Of a stretch of DNA of 64,000 nt, positions 17,852 through 27,371 are shown in pieces (the first letter of the stretch is position 1; each line of letters opens with the position of its first letter). The notes beneath the pieces were generated by a model. The model saw nothing but the letters and a program-made list of their open reading frames with translations. It was not told where the DNA came from and did no database searches. A program made the translations under genes and the position numbers. The stretch spans positions 744,001-808,000 of the forward strand of contig JARJHS010000001.1 in assembly GCA_029269725.1 (NCBI GenBank). The letters are read 5' to 3'. Source of the stretch: Pollutibacter soli. Lineage in GTDB: Bacteria; Bacteroidota; Bacteroidia; Chitinophagales; Chitinophagaceae.

Positions 17852-18721
17852 TTAATTCTTCTCGAAATAATGTTGCCTGAATTTTTGTGGGCTCATTCCA
17901 AATTTCACCTTAAACATCCGGTTGAAATTGGACAGATTATTATATCCACTTTTATTTGCCGCCATGGCAACGGTATGATTTTTCTCCAGCAATAATTTTA
18001 CTGAGTGATTCAAACGCACTTCTTTCAGGTAATCTGAAAAAGTCCTTTTTGTTCTCTCGAGAAAAAATCTGCAGAAAGATGTCCTTGTCATGTACACAAG
18101 TGAAGCAAGATCTTCCAGCCTGATATCTTCATGAAAATGCTGAAGTATGTAATTGAATACTTTATTGAGCCTGTCGGCATCCTGGAGATTTGATCGCCAG
18201 AAATATTCATCTGAAATAAAATCCAGGTCGCCCGATTGTGAAAGAATATCCAGTATTTCAAGAAGCAGGATCAATCTTTGAAAACCATTCGCCTCAACGA
18301 TCTTGTGCATTTTTTCATTGATTTCCTTTTTTGTTTTTCCCCGAAGATCGAGTCCACGGGCCGACATTTCAAGCAATTGATTTACTCTTTTGGATTGTGG
18401 CAGGCTAAGAAAATCCTTCCCGATTGAATCCCTGGTGAAATGTATAACGATCGACCGGGCCTTCAGGTCCTCATTTTTTTCATAATAGGCCGCCGGATTT
18501 TTGTACAGATGAGGAAGGTTCGGTCCAAGGAACGAGATATCACCATGTGAAAAATCCGAGGTCGTATTGCCGACAAATCTTTTTCCAACGCTTTCCACCA
18601 CCTGTACCAACTCGAATTCCGGATGATAATGCCAGGGCGTCGCAAAATAGGGACATTCAAAGGCGGCGACAAAAAATGACTCTTCCTTTCCCACAGGAAG
18701 ATGCTCGAACATTGCTTTCAT
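17852..18721 (-). CDS. AraC family transcriptional regulator with cupin sensor domain
   Basis: The 289-residue protein has an N-terminal cupin-like domain (residues about 15-110, ATPWHYHPEFELVQVVES and FLGPNLPHLY) and a C-terminal AraC double helix-turn-helix (about 185-285). The latter shows IRLEDLASLVYMTRTSFCRFFLERTKRTFSDYLKEVRL and the closing GYNNLSNFNRMFKVKFGMSPQKFR signature. This type of regulator senses a small sugar or similar effector and activates nearby genes. It is transcribed divergently from a PhyH-glycosidase-SusC-SusD series, which it probably controls. The 150 bases between the two starts should contain its binding sites; I see no clear repeated operator. The ATG at 18721 is well placed. 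Confidence 0.88.
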   Translation of the reverse strand: MKAMFEHLPVGKEESFFVAAFECPYFATPWHYHPEFELVQVVESVGKRFVGNTTSDFSHGDISFLGPNLPHLYKNPAAYYEKNEDLKARSIVIHFTRDSIGKDFLSLPQSKRVNQLLEMSARGLDLRGKTKKEINEKMHKIVEANGFQRLILLLEILDILSQSGDLDFISDEYFWRSNLQDADRLNKVFNYILQHFHEDIRLEDLASLVYMTRTSFCRFFLERTKRTFSDYLKEVRLNHSVKLLLEKNHTVAMAANKSGYNNLSNFNRMFKVKFGMSPQKFRQHYFEKN

Positions 18722-18871
18722 AATGGCTCAATTGGTGAAATATTCTCCCGATTCGACTCCAAATTAAGGGAATAAGGAAAACAAAATACAATGTTTGGAT
18801 AATCAGATGGAAAAATAAAGTCCGGTTGCTGGCTATTTTTATCGGATTATCTCCAAAAACGAAATTGCTTT

Positions 18872-19702
18872 ATGGGTTTTGAAATCAGTCCTGAACAGGT
18901 ACAGACCTACCAGGAGCAGGGATATATCATTGTTCCTTCCTTGTTTACTGAGGAAGAAATCGAAAAACTCTATAAAGTAGCAATGGAAGACCAGGTAATG
19001 GCACAACATGCCTATGACCTTAATGATCAAACGGGCAAAAAGACAAAGCTGACACTTTGGTTCACTCCCGGAAATGATATTTACGGTTTACTTACCAGAA
19101 GCAAGAGAATTGTAGAAACCGTTGATTCTCTTATGGATGGTGATTCATTGGTTTGTCATTTTCATTCCAAACTGATGCAAAAGCAACCAAAAACAGGCGG
19201 AGCGTGGGAGTGGCACCAGGACTACGGGTACTGGTATAAAAATGAATTTCTTTTTCCGGAACAGATGTGTTCCGTAATGGTTGCGCTGACAGAAGCAAAT
19301 AAAGCAAACGGGTGCCTCCAGGTGATACCGGGGTCGCATAAAATGGGACGCATAGAGCATGGATTTTCGGGAGAACAGGTGGGTGCCTCCATGCGGTATG
19401 TCGAACTGGCATTAAAAGAAATGCCATTGGTTTATGTAGAGCTTAAGCCCGGGGACACACTTTTTTTTCATCCGAATATTCTTCATCGTTCGGAAGCTAA
19501 CCTATCAGATAAAGCACGATGGTCATTGATCTCGGTTTACAACCGCCAGAACAACAAACCATATAATGAAACTTCAACCTCATGTATTTCACCGATTGAA
19601 ATGGTACCGGACGATGCATTCATGTATATAGTTCCGGAGAAGATTACCGACAATGCTTCTTTTCTGGTAAAAGAAGAAGATGTAACACTCAAAAATAACT
19701 GA
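18872..19702 (+). CDS. Phytanoyl-CoA dioxygenase (PhyH) family Fe(II)/2-oxoglutarate oxygenase
   Basis: The 276-residue protein is a non-haem iron, 2-oxoglutarate-dependent oxygenase. The iron facial triad is seen as HQD at residues 115-117 and the distal His205 in LHRSEAN, with Arg217 (KARW) as a candidate 2-oxoglutarate ligand. The N-terminal helix and loop (YQEQGYIIVPSLFTEEEIEKL) match the family. No signal peptide is present, so it works in the cytosol. Members hydroxylate varied small molecules, and the substrate here is unknown. It ends 9 bases before a secreted glycosidase and heads the apparent operon with SusC/SusD, which suggests the imported compound is an aglycone- or modified-sugar-containing glycoside. 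Confidence 0.86.
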   Translation: MGFEISPEQVQTYQEQGYIIVPSLFTEEEIEKLYKVAMEDQVMAQHAYDLNDQTGKKTKLTLWFTPGNDIYGLLTRSKRIVETVDSLMDGDSLVCHFHSKLMQKQPKTGGAWEWHQDYGYWYKNEFLFPEQMCSVMVALTEANKANGCLQVIPGSHKMGRIEHGFSGEQVGASMRYVELALKEMPLVYVELKPGDTLFFHPNILHRSEANLSDKARWSLISVYNRQNNKPYNETSTSCISPIEMVPDDAFMYIVPEKITDNASFLVKEEDVTLKNN

Positions 19703-19711
19703 CCGGGGAAG

Positions 19712-21958
19712 ATGACTAAGACTGTTTGCCGTGGATCTTTTTTCTATTGTACTGTTTTGATTCTGAGCTCCTTTCTTGTTTTTAAAGAAGGGCATGCTCA
19801 AAAAAATATTGTTTGGAATTCCGCAGATAAGAAGTGGCGCCTGGATTGGGATGTAGAGAGTGACAAAGCAGGTGTAAAAGACCTTGCTTCCGGGGCTGTG
19901 TTGTGGCAGGGAAGTCTGATGCCGTCATTTTGGTTACAAACAAGCGGTGGTAAGGCTTATGTAAAAGCTGGTATAAAGCCAGGTTATTCAGTATCACCAG
20001 GCACCTCTCAATTGATTCCGATTGTATTACCGGCGTTTGGAGAGGGGGTTTTAAAAGTGAATTCAGCCTTTTGGGGATTGGAGATCGAATCGCTGGAAAT
20101 TAACTGGAAAACGAAAGCACCTGCTATTATAGAAATGTATTTCGGAACGTCAAAGATGGATACTTCCGCTGCGGCTGTGATGCCCGTATGGGACAGACCT
20201 TTCATGCCTGACTGGCGTGCAGGGAATTATTGCATTCCGGGAGCTAAAGAAGGCCCGGTACAGAGCTATTTCAGGATGTGGGATTTTGGAAATACCACAA
20301 TCTCCCTGGGATCTTTTGCCACATCGATCGGCGCGCCTTACGGCGCTGCTTTTCCGCGTCCTACCCTTTTCGCTTCTATGGGTATGGAAAAGGGTTTTGT
20401 AACGATCGGCGCAGGTGAATTACCTGATGCTGCATTTGGGCTCACACTCGCAGCTACCAGCAGTTGCATTCAGCTTCTCTATCGCGAAGATCTTTGGGGA
20501 GCACAGACCAGTTCAAAACGCGTTTGGAAGAATCCATTACGGTTAACGGTAGGCGAAGATGCTTACAGTTCCATCCGGCAATACTTTTCTTCCTTTTCAA
20601 AACCGAACCGCACTGCTTCTGTAGATTCTGTTGCTTCGGTATGGAATACATGGGGCATGTGGAAGGATAGGAAGTATCCTATACGCCCTATTGCCGAACT
20701 CGCAGATTCGCTGCATTCGGGCATGGTTGTGCTGGATGATCCGTGGGAAGACAGCCAGGGTTCGGGTACTCCCTCGTTAAAACGCTTTCCTCAGTTCAAT
20801 GAGGATATTTCATTTATCAGATCCAAGGGAATGCAGGTAGGCATTTGGGAGACTGTTGCCTGGATTGCCGATCCCTTTAGTGCTGGTCTTACCAACCAGG
20901 ATCTGATCCTGAATAAATATGGAAAACCGGCCAAGGGTAACTGGGCCTTCAACCCCTGGGGTGAAGGCTATTATTGCCTTGACATCAGTTCTGCAAAAAC
21001 ACGCGCTTTTATAACTGAAAGAACCATCCGGATCATGAAAGCGATCCGTCCCTCTCTTATCAAGCTCGATTTCGGTTATGGGTTGCCGGATCCTAATATG
21101 GGTGTACCTGCAGATCCTGCTTATCGTGGAGAGAAATATTCTTTTGAGTTGCTTAAGCTTATTTACGCTGCTGCAAAATCGGTTGATCCGAAGGTGGCAA
21201 TCATGTATTACAGCATCAACCCCATGTATCTGCCCTATACAGACGTAGTGTCCATGGACGACCAGGGAGATCTTGGTTATGATGTAAAAGGCGGACATGC
21301 AGAATGGAGCGTGTGGGCGTCACTGTTAGCTGACTGGAATACTGTCGTCAGCGGTTCTTCTTCTTACTCATGGGTTGACGATGATGAAGTAATACTTAAC
21401 AGTTTTGTTCTCGGTCATCCGGGATCAGTTTTACCGAGTCATCTCGATAATAATCCTGTGCCGTTAAAATTTCTCAATCGCAGATACGCAATTAACACCT
21501 GGTATCGAAAAACCAGGAACTGGCAGCCGTTGTGGTTGAACAGTACAACAGGAAATCCAAATCAACCACCGGTATTGAATTGCTGGGGAAGGATGGAGAA
21601 CGGCCGGCTTACAGCCGTATCGCTGAGAACTTCTCCGGAACCGTATGCGCCAAAAGAATTGAAGGAAATGCAATGGCAGGGAAGATGGTCGGTGGTATCT
21701 CAAACAGGTGCTGATCTTTTTTCAACGAATGCGCTGGTTGTAGTGCCATACGATGCTGGCTGGATCAGCATTCCTATGAATGCAAAACCATCATCAGTCA
21801 ACGGTGAAGGAATCGGAGCAAAAAAATCAACTATAAACTGGACCTGGAAAAACGGAATACTGAAAATCGAAGTGACAGGAAAAGAACTCGATAATGTGGC
21901 GGGGATTGTCATCCGCAAAATGCAGGACTTAGTAGTTAATCATAAACCAATTTCTTAA
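19712..21958 (+). CDS. Secreted TIM-barrel glycosidase (GH31/GH36-like)
   Basis: The 748-residue protein has a signal peptide (FFYCTVLILSSFLVFKEGHAQ). Residues about 25-300 are a beta-sandwich; a TIM barrel follows, then a C-terminal beta domain. The barrel shows MVVLDDPWED, GMQVGIWETVAWI and IKLDFGYGLPDPN, whose Asp near residue 452 sits at the end of strand 4 as in the catalytic nucleophile of GH31 and GH36 alpha-glycosidases. SMDDQGDLGYD near 515 offers a candidate acid/base. I cannot assign a family number or bond type from sequence alone; alpha-galactosidase- or alpha-glucosidase-like activity is most likely. It lies between the PhyH gene and SusC in one direction with short gaps, so it is part of the utilisation locus. 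Confidence 0.75.
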   Translation: MTKTVCRGSFFYCTVLILSSFLVFKEGHAQKNIVWNSADKKWRLDWDVESDKAGVKDLASGAVLWQGSLMPSFWLQTSGGKAYVKAGIKPGYSVSPGTSQLIPIVLPAFGEGVLKVNSAFWGLEIESLEINWKTKAPAIIEMYFGTSKMDTSAAAVMPVWDRPFMPDWRAGNYCIPGAKEGPVQSYFRMWDFGNTTISLGSFATSIGAPYGAAFPRPTLFASMGMEKGFVTIGAGELPDAAFGLTLAATSSCIQLLYREDLWGAQTSSKRVWKNPLRLTVGEDAYSSIRQYFSSFSKPNRTASVDSVASVWNTWGMWKDRKYPIRPIAELADSLHSGMVVLDDPWEDSQGSGTPSLKRFPQFNEDISFIRSKGMQVGIWETVAWIADPFSAGLTNQDLILNKYGKPAKGNWAFNPWGEGYYCLDISSAKTRAFITERTIRIMKAIRPSLIKLDFGYGLPDPNMGVPADPAYRGEKYSFELLKLIYAAAKSVDPKVAIMYYSINPMYLPYTDVVSMDDQGDLGYDVKGGHAEWSVWASLLADWNTVVSGSSSYSWVDDDEVILNSFVLGHPGSVLPSHLDNNPVPLKFLNRRYAINTWYRKTRNWQPLWLNSTTGNPNQPPVLNCWGRMENGRLTAVSLRTSPEPYAPKELKEMQWQGRWSVVSQTGADLFSTNALVVVPYDAGWISIPMNAKPSSVNGEGIGAKKSTINWTWKNGILKIEVTGKELDNVAGIVIRKMQDLVVNHKPIS

Positions 21959-21989
21959 CCCAAAACTATCAAACGAAAAATTGCTGCTT

Positions 21990-24900
21990 ATGTCAATTAA
22001 ATTCAAACAACTAATCAATCCGCTACTGCTGTTGCTGTTTGTGCTGTGCCAGGTCACAGTACATGCGCAGACCCGGGTTAGTGGAAAAGTGACCGACAAT
22101 ACCGGCAAGCCGGTAACCGGTGCAACTATTACCGTAAAGGGCTCCAACGTCGCCACAACTTCGGGTGACGATGGTAGTTACCAGATTTCACTTCCTGCAG
22201 GATCCACAACACTTGTTATTTCTTCTGTAGGATTTCAGACTGTTGAAGTGAACGCCAGTTCGGGCACTGCCAATGTTACGCTGGTGGAAGTTACCAATAA
22301 CCTCAATGAGGTAGTGGTAACAGGTTACTCTTCACAGAGAAGAAAAGACATCACAGGATCGGTAGCCGTGGTAAAGGTTTCTGATCTTACTTCAATTCCA
22401 GCTTCTTCTGCTGAGAACCAGCTTCAGGGTCGTGCTGCAGGTGTTACTGTTGTTTCCAACAGTGCACCGGGCCAGGTTTCCAAAGTGAGGATCCGCGGTT
22501 ACGCATCTTTCACCGGAAATGATCCTTTGTACATTGTAGATGGAGTGCCGACAGGTTCCATCAACGGTATCAACCCTGATGATATCGAATCAATGCAGGT
22601 TCTGAAAGATGCAGCTTCTGCATCGATCTATGGTTCACGTGCATCAAATGGTGTGATCATCCTTACGACCAAAAGAGGAAGGTCCGGAAAAGCGCGTGTT
22701 TCTTACAGCGGTTATTATGGTTTGCAGTTCCCTGGAAAGGGATACTCTGAAAAACTCCTCAATCCACAGGAACAGGCTGACCTGTTGTGGCTCGCTACCA
22801 AGAACTCAACTGGTGGCACCCCAAGCAGTGTACAGTACGGAAATGGTGCAACACCAAGGCTCCCGGATTATATTCTTGCCGGTACTTTTTCAGGTGTAAT
22901 GGAAGGAGACCCAGCTGCAAATCCTGCTCTTTATGATCTGAATTATGCAAACCTGGGTGATGCGTCTTATATTCCTTACCTGATTGTTAAGGCAAATAAG
23001 CAAGGAACAAACTGGTGGAACCAGGTCACACAGACTGCTCCGATCATTGATCAGAATATCAATATCTCCGGCGGTACTGCAGATAAAAGTCGATACCTCT
23101 TCAGCTTGAACTATTTCAACCAGGATGGTATCGTTGTAGAGAATTTCTATCGTCGTTATACGGCAAGGATGAACACAGAATTCGCTGTTGGTCGTCACAT
23201 CAGGATCGGTGAGAATCTCCAGATACTTTTCTCTGATGCAAATACAGCTGATAACAATACTGAAGCATCAACTATCGCCTTGTCCCGCGATATTCTTTCT
23301 ATTATTCCTGTTTATACTATTAAAGAAGGTGATTTTGCAGGTACAAAAGGTAATGGATTAGGTACCGCTGATAATCCTTATGCAATAAGGAAACGAAATG
23401 CACAGAACCGTAACCAGAACTTCAACATTTTTGGTAACGTCTACACGGAAATCGATTTCTTTAGAAACTTCACTTTCCGTTCCAGCTTCGGTGGTGGTTA
23501 TGGCAACTTCAACTCCCGCGCTTATCCCACCATTGAGTATGAAGGTGCAGAGAATGCAAGAAATCCAAGGTTGACTACAACATTCAGCCGCTCACGTTCA
23601 TGGACGTGGACAAACCAGGTCACATACAAACAGAGTTTCGGAGATCATGATATCATGGCTCTCGCAGGTACAGAAGCAGTTGAAGAACTTGCTGAATCAC
23701 TCACAGGTTCAAGAGACAATTTCTTTATCTACAACAACTACGATTATATCACAACTAATACTGGTGCATCAAATCAGCTTTCCAGTGGTGGAATGGGCCA
23801 GCCATCTGCGCTGTTTTCCATCTACGGAAAAGTTGACTATGCATTCAAAAACAAATATCTCGCAAGCTTTACTATCCGTCGTGATGGTTCTTCCAGATTT
23901 GGTTCTGACAACAGGTATGCCATCTTCCCTTCCGGTTCACTCGGATGGAGGGTTTCTGAAGAAGCATTTCTTCGGGATGTTAAATGGATCAACGATTTAA
24001 AGATCAGGGGAAGCTATGGTACAATGGGTAATCAACGTATCGATCCGGCGAACCAGTACACCCGTTTCGTAAACAGCAACGGTGCTGCTAACTACGATCT
24101 GAACGGAACCAGCACATCAACACTTACAGGTTTCTATCTTCAGTTCATCGGTAACCAGAAAGGAAAATGGGAAACCAACATCACAACAAATATTGGCTTT
24201 GATGCGACTTTATTCAATGGAAACACTGATATCAGTTTCGACTGGTATGCTAAGAAAACACAGGATCTTCTCTTCCAGGTGGAACAGCTTGCAACTTCCG
24301 GCGGTACTGCGTCAGGTAATCCTCCTTTCATCAACATTGCAAGTATGAAGAATACAGGTGTTGACCTGTCTGTTACACAGCGTGCATGGTTTGGTGCTAA
24401 AGGATCTGGTGTTCGTTTTGAAGGAACATTGACCTTTACAACTTATAAAAACGAAATCACTAAAATTGCTGATGGCGTAACGTTCTTCGACTACAACAGC
24501 CCCCTGAACGAGCAGAACAGGATCAGCGGTGTGTTCACACGTAACGCTGTGGGTCACCCGATGAACTCTTTTTATGGTTATAAAGTGCTCGGTATTTTCC
24601 AGAATGCTGATGAAGTGGCAAAAGCTCCTACTCAGACAGATAAAGCTCCGGGACGTTTAAGATACCAGGATACCAATGGTGACGGCGCAATTACTCCCGA
24701 CGACAGAGTTTTCTATGGTAATCCAAATCCGAAATTCTCGTATGGTTTGAACCTTGCATTCACTTATAAAGGATTTGATCTTACTGCCTTCTTCTACGGT
24801 GTACAGGGACGTGACGTAATCAACTATTCAAAATTTGGTCTTGATTTCTATCAATCAAGTCTGGGTAACAAACTCAAATCTACTTTGTACGAAAGCTGGC

Positions 24901-25238
24901 TCCCTGATGGTAGCCGCCCGAATGCAAAAATCCCAATGCAGGAATTGACCAGTACTTTCAGCTCTAATGCAAACCCGACTTCTTACTATATGGAAGATGG
25001 TTCTTACCTGCGTTTGCGCAACCTGAGTCTCGGTTATACGTTACCACAAAATCTGACCAGCAAGGTTAGAATTGATCGGGTGCGCTTCTATGTACAGGCG
25101 GTAAACCTGTTCACTATAACCAAGTACACTGGTTTGGATCCTGAGATTATTAGTACAGATGACAGGGCTGCTTTTATTGATGCGAGCACTTACCCTGCTG
25201 TTAAACAAATCATCTTCGGAGCCAATATTAATTTCTGA
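21990..25238 (+). CDS. SusC/RagA family TonB-linked outer membrane protein
   Basis: The protein has 1082 residues from the ATG at 21990; the frame is open to a TTG at 21981. A signal peptide ending VTVHAQ is followed by a carboxypeptidase-regulatory-like beta domain (residues about 22-100, VSGKVTDNTGKPVTGATITVKG). A TonB-box/plug domain follows (LNEVVVTGYSSQRRKDITGS; ENQLQGRAAGVTVVS; VRIRGYASFTGNDPLYIVDGVP; VLKDAASASIYGSRASNGVI), then the 22-strand barrel. It imports oligosaccharides or other large nutrients with its SusD partner, encoded 20 bases downstream. Length and motifs are complete. Specificity is not readable. Confidence 0.96.
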   Translation: MSIKFKQLINPLLLLLFVLCQVTVHAQTRVSGKVTDNTGKPVTGATITVKGSNVATTSGDDGSYQISLPAGSTTLVISSVGFQTVEVNASSGTANVTLVEVTNNLNEVVVTGYSSQRRKDITGSVAVVKVSDLTSIPASSAENQLQGRAAGVTVVSNSAPGQVSKVRIRGYASFTGNDPLYIVDGVPTGSINGINPDDIESMQVLKDAASASIYGSRASNGVIILTTKRGRSGKARVSYSGYYGLQFPGKGYSEKLLNPQEQADLLWLATKNSTGGTPSSVQYGNGATPRLPDYILAGTFSGVMEGDPAANPALYDLNYANLGDASYIPYLIVKANKQGTNWWNQVTQTAPIIDQNINISGGTADKSRYLFSLNYFNQDGIVVENFYRRYTARMNTEFAVGRHIRIGENLQILFSDANTADNNTEASTIALSRDILSIIPVYTIKEGDFAGTKGNGLGTADNPYAIRKRNAQNRNQNFNIFGNVYTEIDFFRNFTFRSSFGGGYGNFNSRAYPTIEYEGAENARNPRLTTTFSRSRSWTWTNQVTYKQSFGDHDIMALAGTEAVEELAESLTGSRDNFFIYNNYDYITTNTGASNQLSSGGMGQPSALFSIYGKVDYAFKNKYLASFTIRRDGSSRFGSDNRYAIFPSGSLGWRVSEEAFLRDVKWINDLKIRGSYGTMGNQRIDPANQYTRFVNSNGAANYDLNGTSTSTLTGFYLQFIGNQKGKWETNITTNIGFDATLFNGNTDISFDWYAKKTQDLLFQVEQLATSGGTASGNPPFINIASMKNTGVDLSVTQRAWFGAKGSGVRFEGTLTFTTYKNEITKIADGVTFFDYNSPLNEQNRISGVFTRNAVGHPMNSFYGYKVLGIFQNADEVAKAPTQTDKAPGRLRYQDTNGDGAITPDDRVFYGNPNPKFSYGLNLAFTYKGFDLTAFFYGVQGRDVINYSKFGLDFYQSSLGNKLKSTLYESWLPDGSRPNAKIPMQELTSTFSSNANPTSYYMEDGSYLRLRNLSLGYTLPQNLTSKVRIDRVRFYVQAVNLFTITKYTGLDPEIISTDDRAAFIDASTYPAVKQIIFGANINF

Positions 25239-25258
25239 TATTTTAAACCTGAGCTTGT

Positions 25259-27010
25259 ATGAAAAAATCATTCATCATATTATTAATAGTATCGGGAGCT
25301 GTAATGACGTATGTGTTCCATGCGTGTTCCAAAAGCTTCCTCGACCGACCGTTGGTTGGTGCACTTAGTGAACCGGTGGTGGCCAACCAAAAAGGTGTTG
25401 ACCAATTATTGATCGGTGCATATTCTTTGCTGGACGGATATCAGAACTCCAATGGTATCGGTGGTTGGGAATCAGCGGCATCCAACTGGGTGTTTGGTAG
25501 TATAGTTGGCGGAGATGCCCATAAGGGTACATGGGCAGGTGATCAGCCGGATATCGGCCCCATTGAAACGTTCACTGCCAACGCTACCAACAATTATTTC
25601 AATGTAAAATGGAAAGCAGTTTATGAAGGTGTAATGCGTACAAACACAGTACTGAAAATTCTTGCACAGGCAACGGACGTATCAGATGCCAACAGGGTAA
25701 GGATTACAGCTGAAGCGCGTTTCCTTCGTGGTCACTATCACTTCGAAGCTAAAAAGATGTGGGGTAATGCGCCATATATAGACGAAACAATGGCTGAGTT
25801 CACCGTGCCAAATGAAAAAGTTAACGTTCCGAACACATCCGATATCTGGCCTCAAATCGAAGCAGATTTTCAGTATGCTTACGATAACCTGCCGGGAACA
25901 ATGCCTAATGTCGGCCGCGCAAACAAATGGGCAGCTGGTGCATATCTTGGAAAGACGCTTTTGTTTGAAAAGAAATTTTCAAATGCATTGACAGTCCTCA
26001 ATGATGTGTATACCAACGGTACGACGTCATTGGGCCTGAAATATATGTTGCTGGATAAATACCAGGACAATTTTAATGCCGCAACCAAAAACAGCCGCGA
26101 GTCAGTATTTGCAGTACAGAGTTCTGTAAACGATGCTGCAGGCGCTGCCAATGCAAACTACGGTGATGTATTGAACGCCCCTTATGGTGGTCCTTTTGAC
26201 TGTTGTGGATTTTTCCAGCCTTCACAGGACCTGGTAAATTCTTTTAAAGTTGATGCGACTTCCGGTTTGCCAAATCCTGATAATTATAACGCTGCACCAC
26301 AGGTTACGAGTGACGAAGGCATCCAGATCACTCAACCATTTACTCCTTATGCAGGAACAATAGATTCCCGTCTGGACTGGGCAGTAGGCAGAAGAGGAAT
26401 TCCTTACCTCGATTGGGGACTGCACCAGGGTATTTCCTGGCAGCGTGACCAGGCTTATGGCGGACCTTACAATACTAAGAAGAACGTGTATTATAAATCT
26501 CAGAAAGGAACATTAACTGATGGTTCATTCTGGGCGAGTACCGTTACCGCTATCAACACCAACCTGATTCGTTTTTCTGATGTTATTCTGATGCTGGCTG
26601 AAGCGGAAATCGAAGCGGGTTCTTTAGAAAAAGCAAGAGCCCTGGTAAATGAAGTTCGTGCAAGAGCTGCAAAACCTTCCAGCTGGGTGGTACTAGATGG
26701 AACAACAACACCGGCAGCCAACTATAAAGTCGGGCTGTATAACGATACATGGACTGATAAAGCAGCTGCTTTAAAAGCACTGAAGTTTGAAAGAAAGCTT
26801 GAGTTTGCTATGGAGGGCCATCGCTTCTTCGACCTGGTGCGTTGGGGTGATGCTGCAACAGTATTAAATAAATACCTCGACTTTGAAAGGAACATTCGTC
26901 CATTCTTTGGATCAGCTTCTTTCACGGCGGGCAAACACGAAGTTTATCCCATTCCACAAAGGCAGATTGACCTGAGTAAAAATGTCCTTGTGCAGAATCC
27001 CGGGTACTGA
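25259..27010 (+). CDS. SusD/RagB family nutrient-binding outer membrane lipoprotein
   Basis: This 583-residue lipoprotein has a signal peptide ending in a lipobox-like VFHAC, so Cys23 is the likely lipidated residue. TPR-like helices follow (VRITAEARFLRGHYHFEAKKMWGNAPYIDE is the family's hallmark segment). The C-terminal part includes IRFSDVILMLAEAEIEAG, LEFAMEGHRFFDLVRWGD and the ending YPIPQRQIDLS, all typical of SusD. It sits as a lid on the SusC barrel and captures the ligand at the cell surface. It is the last gene of the locus and is followed by a clear terminator. Confidence 0.95.
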   Translation: MKKSFIILLIVSGAVMTYVFHACSKSFLDRPLVGALSEPVVANQKGVDQLLIGAYSLLDGYQNSNGIGGWESAASNWVFGSIVGGDAHKGTWAGDQPDIGPIETFTANATNNYFNVKWKAVYEGVMRTNTVLKILAQATDVSDANRVRITAEARFLRGHYHFEAKKMWGNAPYIDETMAEFTVPNEKVNVPNTSDIWPQIEADFQYAYDNLPGTMPNVGRANKWAAGAYLGKTLLFEKKFSNALTVLNDVYTNGTTSLGLKYMLLDKYQDNFNAATKNSRESVFAVQSSVNDAAGAANANYGDVLNAPYGGPFDCCGFFQPSQDLVNSFKVDATSGLPNPDNYNAAPQVTSDEGIQITQPFTPYAGTIDSRLDWAVGRRGIPYLDWGLHQGISWQRDQAYGGPYNTKKNVYYKSQKGTLTDGSFWASTVTAINTNLIRFSDVILMLAEAEIEAGSLEKARALVNEVRARAAKPSSWVVLDGTTTPAANYKVGLYNDTWTDKAAALKALKFERKLEFAMEGHRFFDLVRWGDAATVLNKYLDFERNIRPFFGSASFTAGKHEVYPIPQRQIDLSKNVLVQNPGY

Positions 27011-27046
27011 GTTTCATACAAACCAAACACAGTTAATAGTTGGTTG

Positions 27047-27073
27047 GGCGGAGATTTCTATCTCCGCCTTTTT
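27047..27073 (+). terminator. Rho-independent terminator of the SusC/SusD operon
   Basis: GGCGGAGA (27047-27054) and TCTCCGCC (27061-27068) pair perfectly around a six-base loop and are followed by TTTTT, 37 bases after the SusD stop codon. Confidence 0.85.
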
Positions 27074-27261
27074 AGTCAGGAGGCAGTCTCATTATTAGCG
27101 CGACACCAATGTTTCTTAAAAAATAACACAGATCATCCTGCCGATAGCCTCTAAGACTCAAAGACTGTAAGGAAGCTCGAAGCAAATTTTAGAGCAATCT
27201 TTGAGTCTTAAAGACTTCCCGGCAAAAAGGAAGTTATATAGTAGGAGAAAACAGCCAGTTT

Positions 27262-27310
27262 GAAAAAAAAACCAGTCCACAGAAACAGAAAACTGTAAAC
27301 TGTGAACTGG
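27262..27310 (-). terminator. Rho-independent terminator of the TldE1 gene
   Basis: CCAGTCCACAG (27272-27282) pairs with CTGTGAACTGG (27300-27310), with one wobble. On the minus strand the stem is followed by a run of eight or more U. A wider 12-bp inverted repeat (27249-27260 with 27305-27316) shares the right arm and could form an alternative stem. Confidence 0.75.
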
Positions 27311-27316
27311 CTGTTT

Positions 27317-27368
27317 AACTAAGAACTAAGAACTAAGAACTAAGAACTAAGAACTAAGAACTAAGAAC
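27317..27368. repeat. Heptamer tandem repeat (AACTAAG)7
   Basis: Seven perfect copies of AACTAAG run from 27317 to 27365, with a partial eighth, and end just before the TldE1 stop codon at 27372-27374. The array is outside any reading frame, so a coding effect is unlikely. Confidence 0.9.
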
Positions 27369-27371
27369 TTT

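Larger units (their letters stand above)
27011..27371. other. Convergent intergenic region with terminators and short repeats
   Basis: Between SusD and TldE1 there is no gene in 361 bases. It holds a terminator for each strand, a heptamer tandem array, and a pair of 11-bp inverted repeats (AAGACTCAAAG at 27153-27163 and CTTTGAGTCTT at 27199-27209) of unknown role. Confidence 0.7.

Noticed and set aside
27317-27368. Phase-variable repeat controlling TldE1
   Set aside because: The heptamer array lies after the stop codon of TldE1 and not in a promoter or reading frame.
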